The translations under genes were made by a program, and so were the position numbers. DNA of 64,000 nucleotides, from contig NZ_LZRN01000019.1 in the NCBI RefSeq assembly GCF_001678675.1, positions 1-64,000 on the forward strand, read 5' to 3'. Source of the stretch: Gelidibacter algens. Its GTDB lineage: Bacteria > Bacteroidota > Bacteroidia > Flavobacteriales > Flavobacteriaceae. Position 1 is the first letter of the stretch. The number at the start of each line of letters is the position of its first letter. This document shows, in pieces, positions 28,279-37,040 of this stretch. A model generated the notes under the pieces. The model worked only from the letters and a program-made list of their open reading frames with translations. It did not search any database and was not told where the DNA came from.

Positions 28279-29749
28279 ATGTTTTAATGGTGTGATGTTT
28301 TTTAATAAGTTCAGAAACCAATTTTCCAGAAATCAATGATGGCGGAACTCCCGGACCTGGTACTGTAAGTTGTCCAGTAAAATAAAGGTTATTTACCTTT
28401 TTGCTCTTCAATTTAGGTCTTAAAAAGGCAGTTTGCAAGAGGGTGTTTGCCATTCCGTATGCATTGCCTTTATAAGAATTGTAATCGTCAATAAAGTCCT
28501 TTACACAAAAAGACTCCTTAAATATAATATTATTTTTGACGTTTTGTGAGGTTAAATTCTCAAATCTGTCCATTATTTTGTCAAAATAGAGCGCTCTAAG
28601 TTCTGGAGTATCTTCCAACCCTGGTGCAAGCGGAATTAAGAAAATGCCTGCTTCTTGCCCTTCTGGTGCAACACTCGTATCAGTTAACGACGGGAAACTA
28701 GCATAAAACAATGGGTCTTTTGGCCATTTTGGCGTGTCATAAATTTCTTTAGCGTGCGCCTCAAAATCGACGTCAAAGAATAACGTATGATGATTGACAT
28801 TTTCCAGCTTTTTATCAAACCCCACATAAAACAGTAGGGAAGAAGGTGCAAACACTTTCTTTTCCCAATATGCTTCAGAATATTGACGGTGTACTTTGTC
28901 TAGCAATGTCTCTGAATGGTGATAATCTGCACCACTCAAAACGATGTCGCAGTGGTACGTTTCTCCGTTGGAGACTATGCCGGTAGCCTTATTATCTGTA
29001 ACATTAATTTTTTCAACGGACTGTTCTGTTTTTATGGTCACTCCCAAACTTTTGGCAAGTTCTTCCATGGCCAAAATAACTTCGTACATGCCTTTTTTTG
29101 GATGAAAGGTGCCAATTCCAAAATCGGCATAATTCATAAAACTATAGAAAGACGGCGTATTATCAGGTTTTGCACCCAAGAATAACACCGGAAATTCTAA
29201 AATTTTAGCCAATCGATCATTCTTGAATTCCTTGCGGACGTCCTTTTTAATGGTACTAAAAAATTGATCAATTTTTTAATAGTAACAGGAGTCATCAACT
29301 CAAAGGGTGAGACTCCTGGCCTATACACTAAATCTTTAATGGCAACATCATAATTATGTTGCGCATTGGCAATAAATTTTTTGAGCTTTTGGGAGCTTCC
29401 TTGTTCTTCTTTTTCAAATGTTTCGCAAATTTTTCCCAAAGTATCTTCAATTGTAATGAAATCGTCTTTTGCAAAATAAACGCTATAGGCCGGGTTTAGT
29501 TTTTCCAACTGATAATATTCAGAAGGATGTTTTCCAAAATCGCCAAAAAAGCGTTCAAATACATCAGGCATCCAGTACCAAGTTGGTCCTATGTCAAATG
29601 TAAAGCCATTCTTTTTTAAGCTGTCTGGCGCGACCGCCAATAGTCTTGTTTTTTTCAAAAATGGTGACATCATAGCCGTCTTTTGCGAGATAGCATGCTG
29701 CAGATAATGCAGAGAAACCGGAACCGATAATAGTAATACGTAATTTCAT
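28262..29749 (-). pseudogene. crtI: Phytoene desaturase gene with two frameshifts
   Basis: The product would desaturate phytoene to lycopene. Three frames join into about 495 residues, a normal CrtI length. Segment 1 from ATG 29749 has the FAD motif ITIIGSGFSALSAACYLAKDG and FEKNKTIGGRARQL. Segment 2 starts KKNGFTFDIGPTWYWMPDVF. Segment 3 starts after FFSTIKKDV and ends with the C-terminal FAD motif GQLTVPGPGVPPSLISGKL. Switch 1 is at six T (29612-29617; five expected) and switch 2 at six A (29258-29263; seven expected). Both shifts lie in homopolymers, so sequencing error is a live explanation. Confidence 0.9.
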
Positions 29750-29757
29750 TTTTTAGA

Positions 29758-29796
29758 TTGTTTAACAAAAGTAAACAAAAGTTAAACAAGAAACAA
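29758..29796 (-). promoter_or_regulatory. crtI promoter with inverted-repeat operator
   Basis: On the minus strand, TTG (29794-29796) and a perfect -7 box TACTTTTG (29766-29773) are 20 bases apart, with the crtI ATG at 29749. A perfect 9-bp inverted repeat TTGTTTAAC...GTTAAACAA (arms 29781-29789 and 29758-29766, 14-base spacer) covers the -7 box and the expected transcription start. That is the placement of a repressor operator. The neighbouring CarH-like regulator is the obvious candidate (inference). Confidence 0.6.
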
Positions 29797-29806
29797 TTTT
29801 AAAGCA

Positions 29807-30706
29807 CTAAATAGTCGCCATTAAACTGTCTATTGATTTAAATGTTTTGATTGATTTTGGTAAAGATTGGCTGTCAATATGTTGGGTCATATAACCAAGT
29901 ACCCACAATTCGTGATTGTTGTTTGTCAGAAGCTTGGATTCAAACTCAGCGAGGTAATTTGAAAGTTCCTCTTTTTCAGGTCTGATAGTAAAATAAGATA
30001 TAAACGTAACTTTTTCGTAATAGGCTAAAATGTCTGTTAGGCTGTCAATGGGAACGCTTGATCCCAAAAAGATGCAACGTTCCCCTTTAGAAACCATTTC
30101 AAAATTTACAAACATCAAGCCGAGTTCATGAATTTCATTATCCGGAAGAAAAAGAACAAAAGCATTATTGTGCTTTATTTTATTTTGAGCTTGCAAACTC
30201 TCAGTGTTGACCAACAGTTTTTGTCTGATAAGGGAGGACAAAAAATGTTCATGCGCCGGAGTGATCGTGTTTGTTTGCCAGAGCATTCCAACTTCGGAAA
30301 GTAAAGGCAAAAAGACTTGATAGAACAACTCTTTGAATGATTTGTCTTTGATAAGGCCATTATAGGTTTCATAAAAGAGCTCTTGGTCAAAATCCAACAT
30401 CGCCATTTTAAAGGTATTGATGGCGTGATTTTTCAGGTGGCCTTTACTGGCAAGTTCTCTGACCTCTTGGTGTATTTCCTGAGTGGTCAATGAGGCAATC
30501 TTCGAAATTTTTTGGCCATTATTGTTTAAGAAGCTAATGTTCAATAACTTCTGAAGATGGCTTAAATTGTAAAATCTTATATTGGTATCTGTGCGCTCAG
30601 GTTCGAGCAATTGGTATCTTTTTTCCCAAATTCTGATCGTGTGGGCCTTGATTCCCGTGAGATTTTCTAAATCCTTTATACTGAAAATGGTCTTAATGTT
30701 GTTCAT
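29807..30706 (-). CDS. CarH/CarA-like MerR regulator with B12-binding domain
   Basis: This is a predicted light- or cobalamin-responsive repressor of carotenoid genes. The N-terminal MerR winged helix (residues about 5-72) has GIKAHTIRIWEKRY. A helical cap region (about 90-170) carries W143-x9-E153-H154, the Wx9EH motif that packs over adenosylcobalamin in CarH. A Rossmann-like domain holds E191-I-H193-E-L-G, the ExHxxG motif with the lower axial histidine. In Thermus CarH the residue after the Trp is the His that forms the light-state bis-His link; here it is Gln144. It sits 57 bases upstream of crtI on the same strand. Confidence 0.88.
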   Translation of the reverse strand: MNNIKTIFSIKDLENLTGIKAHTIRIWEKRYQLLEPERTDTNIRFYNLSHLQKLLNISFLNNNGQKISKIASLTTQEIHQEVRELASKGHLKNHAINTFKMAMLDFDQELFYETYNGLIKDKSFKELFYQVFLPLLSEVGMLWQTNTITPAHEHFLSSLIRQKLLVNTESLQAQNKIKHNNAFVLFLPDNEIHELGLMFVNFEMVSKGERCIFLGSSVPIDSLTDILAYYEKVTFISYFTIRPEKEELSNYLAEFESKLLTNNNHELWVLGYMTQHIDSQSLPKSIKTFKSIDSLMATI

Positions 30707-30727
30707 TCTTTATTAAAAAATATGAAA

Positions 30728-30759
30728 CAAAATTAAACTATTTTATGATATAATATCAA
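30728..30759 (-). promoter_or_regulatory. Promoter of the CarH-like gene
   Basis: TTG (30757-30759) and a perfect -7 box TAATTTTG (30728-30735) are 21 bases apart on the minus strand. The surrounding GTTTAATTTTGTTT matches one half of the crtI operator (GTTTAACTTTTGTTT) except for one base, which suggests autoregulation. Confidence 0.5.
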
Positions 30760-30848
30760 GGAATTTCTTAATAATGTAAATATAATGGAGATGGTTTCAA
30801 AAAAAATCAGAAATCTTCTCTTGACTAATTTCATTCGATCGAGCCGTT

Positions 30849-31144
30849 CACGAGAATCCCGAACTGTCGGGAGAACTTCCACGTTAAACTAGTTTTTGTT
30901 TATGTGCGCACGAGAATCCCGAATTGTCGGGAGAACTTCCACGTTAAACTAGTTTTTGTATATGTGCGCACGAGAATCCCGAACTGTCGGGAGAACTTCC
31001 AGGTTAAACTAGTTTTTGTTTATGTGCGCAGGAGAATCCCGAATTGTCGGGAGAACTTCCACGTTAAACTAGTTTTTGTTTATGTGCGCACGAGAATCCC
31101 GAACTGTCGGGAGAACTTCCACGTTAACCTAGTTTTTGTTTATG
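30849..31144 (-). repeat. Five 60-bp tandem repeats carrying copies of the tRNA-Leu 3' end
   Basis: Five units with an exact 60-base period, differing by zero to three bases, lie directly downstream of the minus-strand tRNA-Leu. On the minus strand each unit contains GTGGAAGTTC, then a 6-bp hairpin TCCCGA/TCGGGA with a 4-base loop, then TTCTCGTGCGCACATA, then an AT-rich spacer. The first and third pieces copy the T-arm region and the acceptor end of the tRNA. The layout resembles the tRNA-linked repeats of E. coli tyrT. The open frame across the repeats is an artefact of the period being a multiple of three. Confidence 0.9.
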
Positions 31145-31228
31145 TGCGCACGAGAAGACTCGAACTTCCACGACCTAATGGTCACCAGCCCCTCAAGCTG
31201 GCACGTCTACCAATTCCGCCACGTGCGC
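31145..31228 (-). tRNA. tRNA-Leu (anticodon GAG)
   Basis: Read on the minus strand from 31228, the acceptor stem GCGCACG pairs with CGTGCGC, and discriminator A is at 31145. The D-arm is GTGGCGGAATTGGTAGACG. The anticodon arm is CCAGC-TTGAGGG-GCTGG, which gives GAG. A long variable arm typical of Leu/Ser tRNAs follows, then a T-arm with GTTCGAGTC. CCA is not encoded. Confidence 0.95.
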
Positions 31229-31682
31229 ATTAAAATTTTAATCAAAGGATGTAAAAATTCAGCATTTGCTTAACTTTTCGCGCCTTGGTTGGTATCCAAA
31301 AACTCATCCTAAAAGAACTTTAGCGGTGCAAATATAAAAAATCAATTATTTTAAAGCAGCTATTTTTAATTTACTTTTAAGGAGTCTCTATTTTAATTTT
31401 GATTTAGGCCAATTGCGAACAAGGAGCTCGACATCTTCCATCTTTTATCTTTCAATATAGAACTAGCGTTGGCTTTTTTTGGAAATTAAGAGGGATACGC
31501 TATGAAACTTGTTCTTGATAGCGCTACAAATAAATTCTTATGAAGTCATTTGCCAAATGAGGATTTCTTAGATTTTAATGCATCAAAATAGACGCTAGAA
31601 GCTAGACAATAGATAGCCGACACTAGACACTAGAGGAAATCAATGCGCATCTCTATCTTTATAATAAATTAAAATAACTTAT
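31229..31682. other. Intergenic region between tRNA-Leu and ku
   Basis: This region holds upstream sequence for the minus-strand tRNA and the plus-strand ku gene. A short imperfect repeat of CTAGA/GACACTAGAC type lies at about 31590-31635, similar in style to the GAAGCTAGAAG runs at the left edge. No gene is seen. Confidence 0.6.
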
Positions 31683-32456
31683 ATGAAATCAGTTTGGAAT
31701 GGCACCGTTAGTTTTGGTCTCGTATCGATTCCCATAAAAATGTACTCCGCTTCAGAAAGTAGGAATATAGACTTGGATATGCTCGATAAGCATGACCATG
31801 CAAGAATACGCTATAAACGCGTCAATGAAGATACCGGCGAGGAAGTGGTATGGAAGGATATCGTTAAAGGCTTTAAGAAGGATGATGCTTATATTATTCT
31901 TGAAAAGGAAGATTTCGAGAATGCCAATGTCAAGAAAAGTAAAACGATTGATATTGAGGAATTTGTTGAGGAAACTGAAGTGGCTGATATGCTCTTTAAA
32001 AGCCCTTATTACCTCGAGCCCCAAAAGGAAGGTGGAAAAGCTTACAATCTGTTGCGGGATGCTTTGAAGAAAACGGGCAAACTGGGCGTAGCTACTTTTG
32101 TGATGCGCCAAAAGGAAAATCTGTCGCTTATTGGCGTCTATAAAAATGTGATTGTTTTACATGTGATTCGGTTTGCTGAAGAAATTCGAGATCCGAAAGA
32201 GGTGAAGATTCCCTCAACAAAACCATCTAAAAAAGAGATTTCAATGGCAGAAGACTTGATTGAGAATTATACTGAAAAATTCGATTTCAAAAAATATAAA
32301 GATGTTTATAATAAGCAATTGCTTAAGATTATTGACTCCAAAGCCACAGGGAAAAAATTCAAAGTCGAAAAAACAGAGAGCGAACCTACGGCGGCAAAAG
32401 ACTTAATGGCCAAATTAAAAGCCAGTTTGGATCAACGCAAAAAGAAAGCTTCTTAA
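31683..32456 (+). CDS. ku: Ku protein, non-homologous end joining
   Basis: The homodimeric DNA-end-binding protein recruits LigD to double-strand breaks. The 257 residues contain the bacterial Ku core from MKSVWNGTVSFGLVSIP onward, with RYKRVNEDTGEEV, SPYYLEPQKEGGKAYNLLRDAL and the VMRQKENL strand. The short lysine-rich C-terminus (ending DQRKKKAS) is the DNA-contacting tail of bacterial Ku. The ligD ATG follows after one base, so the two form an operon. Confidence 0.96.
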   Translation: MKSVWNGTVSFGLVSIPIKMYSASESRNIDLDMLDKHDHARIRYKRVNEDTGEEVVWKDIVKGFKKDDAYIILEKEDFENANVKKSKTIDIEEFVEETEVADMLFKSPYYLEPQKEGGKAYNLLRDALKKTGKLGVATFVMRQKENLSLIGVYKNVIVLHVIRFAEEIRDPKEVKIPSTKPSKKEISMAEDLIENYTEKFDFKKYKDVYNKQLLKIIDSKATGKKFKVEKTESEPTAAKDLMAKLKASLDQRKKKAS

Positions 32457-32457
32457 T

Positions 32458-34884
32458 ATGGGGTTGGAAGAGTACCGTAAGAAACGAAGTTTTCAAGACA
32501 CGCCAGAACCAAAGGACATCCTTGATGATGATAACAAATTCCGTTTTGTCATTCAAAGGCATCGCGCAAGCCACTTGCATTATGACCTCCGTTTGGAGAT
32601 GGAAGGTGTCCTCAAAAGTTGGGCTGTACCCAAAGGACCGTCCATGAACCCTAAAGACAAGCGGTTGGCAGTCCATACAGAAGATCATCCCGTTGCCTAT
32701 CTTACTTTTGAAGGCGTTATCCCTAAGGGTAACTATGGCGCAGGTAAAATGACTGTTTGGGATACCGGATATTATCAAAACTTATATCCTGAGCAGAATT
32801 TATCTTCAGATTACGCAGATGGCAAATTGAAAATCACCATTCATGGAAAAAAAGTCAAAGGAATTTTCACCTTGGTGCGATCGTCTTCAATGAACAAAAA
32901 AGACCAATGGTTACTTATTAAGCACGACGATCAATTTGCAACCAATCTCAATTATGATGCTGAGGATTTTAATTTGGAAGCGTTTTCCAATAACGATCAT
33001 CATAATGCTTCACCACTAAATTTGAAATCCTTCGTAAAGCCCATGTTGGCATCTCCTGGCACCAAGATTTTTAATGATAAAAACTGGATTTATGAATTAA
33101 AATATGATGGCTATCGCGCCTTGGCCAATATTGAATCGGGTGGTGTAGAACTGTATTCCAGAAACGGAATTTCGCTCAATGATAAATTCAAAAGCGTTTA
33201 TATGGACTTGGCAGATTTAGAGCATACTGCCATCCTAGATGGAGAAATTGTGGTGTTGGATGCCAACGGGTTACCACAATTTAATGCTTTGCAAAACTAT
33301 GATGAGGCTACCACCAAAGGCATCTTAGTCTATTATATTTTTGATTTGTTGCATCTTAACGGCCACGATACTCTGGAGCTCCCATTGTTGGATAGGAAAC
33401 AATTATTGAAAGAATTGATTCCAGATACGCCGCATCTTCAATACTGTGATCATGTGGAAGCTATGGGAATTACCGTTTACGATCAGGCCATTAGCATGGG
33501 AATGGAAGGTGTGATTGCCAAAAAGGCCAGTTCCAAATATGACACAAATGCGCGCTCTTCAGAGTGGTTGAAATTCAAGAAAATTGAAAATACTGAAACC
33601 ATCATCTGTGGGTATACACTTTCTACAACCAAATCCCGAAAATTTGCCTCCCTGATCTTGGGCATGGTAGAAGACGGTGTTTTGGTATATGTGGGCACTT
33701 GTGGGTCTGGATTTTCAGAACAGCAAATCACCGCACTATACCATAAGTTTGAGGTGCTAAAAACAGTGGAACCTGCTTTTGAGATCCGTCAACATCTTAA
33801 AGGAAGGGAAGCTGTCTGGCTAATTCCTAAATTGGTGTGTGAAGTGAAATTTTCAGAATGGACTCCAGCCAGCGTGATGCGACATCCTGTGTTTTTAAGA
33901 CTACGAGAAGATAAGGCGCTTGAGTTTGAAACCTCAGGACCAACCTCAAAGTCAGCCATAAGACAAAAATCTCCTGATGCTGAATTTTCATTAGAGGTGG
34001 ATCAAATTCAAGTGTCAATCACCAATCCTGATAAACTCTATTGGCCCAATCCAAAGCTGACCAAGTTTGACCTCTTGGATTATTATATTAAAATGTCTGA
34101 GTACATTCTGCCCTACCTAAAAGACCGTCCAGAAAGTTTGCACCGGCATCCCAACGGCATTTTGGGAGATTCTTTTTATCAAAAGGATCATGAAAATTTA
34201 CCAAAATGGATAGAAACGGTTGCCATTCAATCAAAATCTTCAGAAAAGGAAATCAATTACCTATTGTGTCAAAATCAGGCGAGTTTGCTTTACATGAATA
34301 ATTTGGGATGTATAGAATTGCACCCCTGGCATTCGACCATCTATCAACTGGACAAGCCTGATTATGCCATTATTGATTTGGATCCGTCGGCAGAGAATAC
34401 GTTTGAACAGGTTATAGAAACGGCCCTAATTGCTAAAGACATTTTGGATAGTGCAAAAATAAAAGGGTTTTGTAAAACTTCGGGGGCATCAGGACTCCAT
34501 ATTTACATACCTATGGGAGGTTTATACACGTATGAAGAGGCAAGGGATTTTACAAAACTACTGTGTGTTTATATCAACGAAGCGCTGCCAAACCTAACCA
34601 CGTTGGAGCGCTCTCTTAAAAAACGGGGCCCCAAGATCTATCTCGATTATTTACAAAACCGAAAGGGACAAACCATCGCTTCAGCTTATAGTGTGAGACC
34701 AGAAAAGTACGCCACGGTATCCACACCATTACGTTGGTCAGAAGTCAAGTCCGGATTGGAAGTGACAGACTTCACCATTCAAACGGTGCCCAATCGGGTG
34801 CTTACCCAAGACGATCTATTTAAAGGAATTTTGGGCGCAGGAATTAATATGGAGAAAGCGATAGATCTCTTAATGGAAAATTAA
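32458..34884 (+). CDS. ligD: Multifunctional DNA ligase D
   Basis: This 808-residue NHEJ enzyme has its modules in the order phosphoesterase-ligase-polymerase. The PE domain (about residues 20-155) has QRHRASHLHYDLRLE. The ligase domain (about 205-510) has the adenylation motif ELKYDGYRA with the nucleophilic Lys and DGEIVVLD. The polymerase/primase domain (about 520-800) has KLYWPNPKLTKFDLLDYY and the metal-binding IDLDPS. All three are complete. It is coupled to ku upstream. The small basic protein at 34983 follows. Confidence 0.96.
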   Translation: MGLEEYRKKRSFQDTPEPKDILDDDNKFRFVIQRHRASHLHYDLRLEMEGVLKSWAVPKGPSMNPKDKRLAVHTEDHPVAYLTFEGVIPKGNYGAGKMTVWDTGYYQNLYPEQNLSSDYADGKLKITIHGKKVKGIFTLVRSSSMNKKDQWLLIKHDDQFATNLNYDAEDFNLEAFSNNDHHNASPLNLKSFVKPMLASPGTKIFNDKNWIYELKYDGYRALANIESGGVELYSRNGISLNDKFKSVYMDLADLEHTAILDGEIVVLDANGLPQFNALQNYDEATTKGILVYYIFDLLHLNGHDTLELPLLDRKQLLKELIPDTPHLQYCDHVEAMGITVYDQAISMGMEGVIAKKASSKYDTNARSSEWLKFKKIENTETIICGYTLSTTKSRKFASLILGMVEDGVLVYVGTCGSGFSEQQITALYHKFEVLKTVEPAFEIRQHLKGREAVWLIPKLVCEVKFSEWTPASVMRHPVFLRLREDKALEFETSGPTSKSAIRQKSPDAEFSLEVDQIQVSITNPDKLYWPNPKLTKFDLLDYYIKMSEYILPYLKDRPESLHRHPNGILGDSFYQKDHENLPKWIETVAIQSKSSEKEINYLLCQNQASLLYMNNLGCIELHPWHSTIYQLDKPDYAIIDLDPSAENTFEQVIETALIAKDILDSAKIKGFCKTSGASGLHIYIPMGGLYTYEEARDFTKLLCVYINEALPNLTTLERSLKKRGPKIYLDYLQNRKGQTIASAYSVRPEKYATVSTPLRWSEVKSGLEVTDFTIQTVPNRVLTQDDLFKGILGAGINMEKAIDLLMEN

Positions 34885-34982
34885 GAAATGTGCTCTTTTT
34901 GAGTTCGAATTTTGATTTTTTGGATTCGATGTCTGATCAAATGTTGGTTAATTTTATTTTAAACTTTTAAAATACATATAAA

Positions 34983-35102
34983 ATGGGCACTCAAGACAAA
35001 AATCACAAAAAGGAAACTCCGAAGAAATCAGATGAGCAAAACGCTCCTAAAAAAGCACCTGCTGCTGCTGGCAAAACGGCGAATGCTCCTAAGAAAAAGT
35101 AG
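34983..35102 (+). CDS. Small Lys/Ala-rich hydrophilic protein
   Basis: This short frame of 39 residues opens MGTQDKNHKKETPKKSDEQ, continues with APKKAPAAAGKTANAPKKK, and is followed by a clear terminator. Composition resembles histone-like or intrinsically disordered tails. Support is the position 98 bases after ligD, a proper ATG and the terminator just downstream. Function is unknown; a DNA-associated role would be guesswork. Confidence 0.5.
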   Translation: MGTQDKNHKKETPKKSDEQNAPKKAPAAAGKTANAPKKK

Positions 35103-35119
35103 AACGCCGTGTACTCCTT

Positions 35120-35160
35120 AAAAACTCTTGTGCCATGATGTGGTGCAAGAGTTTTTTTTG
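35120..35160 (+). terminator. Terminator after the ku-ligD region
   Basis: A stem of AACTCTTG/CAAGAGTT, extended by CCA/TGG across a small internal loop, is followed by eight T residues. Confidence 0.85.
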
Positions 35161-35322
35161 TTTTTGAACCAAAAAATAATCAAGACTCAATTCAATTGCC
35201 TGCATTGTTTGAAGCTATTTAGCGCCGCTGGTGGAATCGTTAAGAGCAATCATTTATTCAAATGAGAAAATGTATGTGATTATTTGAGTTTATTTTTGTT
35301 CAGAACTAAAAATCAAATAATT

Positions 35323-35787
35323 ATGAAAATTCACCACCAATTAGCAGTCGTCTTGATAATGACTTTGACAATGTCATGTGATTTTGGTAAAAACAATTCT
35401 CCAGATCACAGTACCGAGGGTAGGACTGTACCTGAAAATAAAGAGATCACCAATACAACCAATTATAGAGAAACTGGAAATTTCGATACCATGGATGAAA
35501 CTACCGTAGGGAATGGGATTTCGGATAGTTTAAATGAGAATTGGAATTTGGATGATCCGGAGCGACAAGAAAATTTGTATTCCCGCTTTCGTATGTCGCA
35601 AGATCAAATCCAACGTTATGAAAAGGCATTGAAAGAGTGGAAGGACGTTGAAAAAGGCGAGGCCTACAAACTGCTTTCTGCCAATGAGAAAATTAAAGAA
35701 GAGGATCGGATTTTAAAGGAGATCCTTGATGCCTCCCAGTATGATCAATATCAGCAATGGTCTGATGCCAATGATCTAAGAAATTAA
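35323..35787 (+). CDS. Hypothetical lipoprotein
   Basis: The start at 35323 gives a lipoprotein signal (MKIHHQLAVVLIMTLTMSC). The frame is open further upstream to 35284, but that would bury the signal. The linker is disordered and Asn/Thr-rich. The C-terminal 70 residues (about 85-154) form a helical domain with MSQDQIQRYEKALKEW and LKEILDASQYDQYQQW. The same spacing of residues occurs in the protein at 45528 (MTEDQSRRFERDYQAIMGDW, LKAVLNEAQFAMY), so the two appear to be paralogues. Function is unknown. Confidence 0.7.
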   Translation: MKIHHQLAVVLIMTLTMSCDFGKNNSPDHSTEGRTVPENKEITNTTNYRETGNFDTMDETTVGNGISDSLNENWNLDDPERQENLYSRFRMSQDQIQRYEKALKEWKDVEKGEAYKLLSANEKIKEEDRILKEILDASQYDQYQQWSDANDLRN

Positions 35788-35804
35788 GTAATTTTGATAT
35801 AAAG

Positions 35805-35834
35805 AAACTCTTACTCAGGTAGGAGTTTTTTTTT
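35805..35834 (+). terminator. Rho-independent terminator
   Basis: The 10-bp arms AAACTCTTAC and GTAGGAGTTT (one G-T pair) enclose a TCAG loop and are followed by T residues. Confidence 0.85.
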
Positions 35835-35934
35835 GCTTTGTTGTTTACAAATCGGTATTGCGCTATTTATTAATGGAAAAACGATAACTATACAGCTATA
35901 AAATTTAGAGATTTGTAAGACTATTCAAAGTTAA

Positions 35935-36909
35935 ATGCTTTTAAAAATACTCGTTATGAATGATTTGCGCAGTTTTGAGATACGGGAGGGCCATACCAAA
36001 AATGCTCGATATTTTAAGGGTTCGATTGAGAAACAAAAACTTACAAACACTTTGGATTATTATGGATTTCGGATCAAATGCATCCATGATTTTACGATCA
36101 ATCTGCGAACAGAAAAAGAGTCTTCACTGTATTTGTGCGTCAATTTGGCTGATAAGTCTTCTTTACAGATGACCTGCGGTACCAGCGTGACTTCTGTCCC
36201 TTCATTTGCGAGTGCGTTGGTTCCTTTTAAAAATACTGAAACCATTTCTTTTGACTGCAAGTCTCATAAGGACTACGATTTTTTATTATTAAAAATAGAG
36301 AAATCTGATTTGGACCAAGATCAAACAGAATTGTTGGAACGATTACAGCATGAGGGCGCCCTGATAGCTTCATCTAATATCCCTAAAATTTTGACGCCAA
36401 ATCTTGGGATGTGCGAGGTGTCAAGAAAATTAAAAGACATAGATAAAACATTATGTGAAAATAAATTTATTGCTAGAGGGTATAGCAATATTCTCATTGG
36501 GTTGAAATTGAAAGAGCTGCTTAATGGGGAACATTTTCAAACTAAAATGGCTTATCTGCGCAATTTTGAAATTCAACAGTTGGAGTTGCTAACTGAAAAA
36601 ATCAAGGTCAATCCGCAACAGCAATACGCCATTAAGGAATTATGCAAACAAACAGGCTTGTCAGTTTCTAAGCTTCAAATGGGGTTTAAGGAAATGCACA
36701 ATTGTACGGTGGCCATTTTTATAAGGAACGTACGCTTAGAAAAGGCCTTGGAAATGCTACGGAATACAGATTTGAATGTTTCGGAAATAGTTTATTCTGT
36801 TGGGCTTACCAGCAGAAGTTATTTTTGCCGGGTATTTAAAAAACGTTTCAAGTGCTCACCCAAATCATATCAGCAGCAATTGAAAGTGCCAAATACGCTC
36901 GCCTCTTAA
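35935..36909 (+). CDS. AraC-family transcriptional regulator
   Basis: The 324-residue protein has a C-terminal pair of helix-turn-helix motifs (about residues 215-318): YAIKELCKQTGLSVSKLQMGF and NVSEIVYSVGLTSRSYFCRVF, then KSYQQQ. The N-terminal 200 residues form a strand-rich sensing domain with no recognised ligand motif. An alternative start is the ATG at 35956 (MNDLRSF). It is flanked by stress-type genes, but the target is unknown. Confidence 0.88.
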   Translation: MLLKILVMNDLRSFEIREGHTKNARYFKGSIEKQKLTNTLDYYGFRIKCIHDFTINLRTEKESSLYLCVNLADKSSLQMTCGTSVTSVPSFASALVPFKNTETISFDCKSHKDYDFLLLKIEKSDLDQDQTELLERLQHEGALIASSNIPKILTPNLGMCEVSRKLKDIDKTLCENKFIARGYSNILIGLKLKELLNGEHFQTKMAYLRNFEIQQLELLTEKIKVNPQQQYAIKELCKQTGLSVSKLQMGFKEMHNCTVAIFIRNVRLEKALEMLRNTDLNVSEIVYSVGLTSRSYFCRVFKKRFKCSPKSYQQQLKVPNTLAS

Positions 36910-37040
36910 AGTCAAATAGTTGACAATTGTGATTTGTTCTTCTTAAATTTTGTAGAAGAATTTCTTTTTTTTATCTGTGATATTTCTAAATATATGCTGT
37001 AATCGTCTCTACTGGTCGGCGTGCAGTTGGCTAAGGTCTA

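Noticed and set aside
30849-31144. CRISPR array
   Set aside because: The units are contiguous near-identical 60-mers without variable spacers, they share sequence with the adjacent tRNA, and no cas genes are nearby.
30904-31233. Open frame of 109 codons with a repeating 20-residue peptide
   Set aside because: The frame exists only because the DNA repeat period is 60, a multiple of three. It runs antisense through the tRNA-Leu gene.
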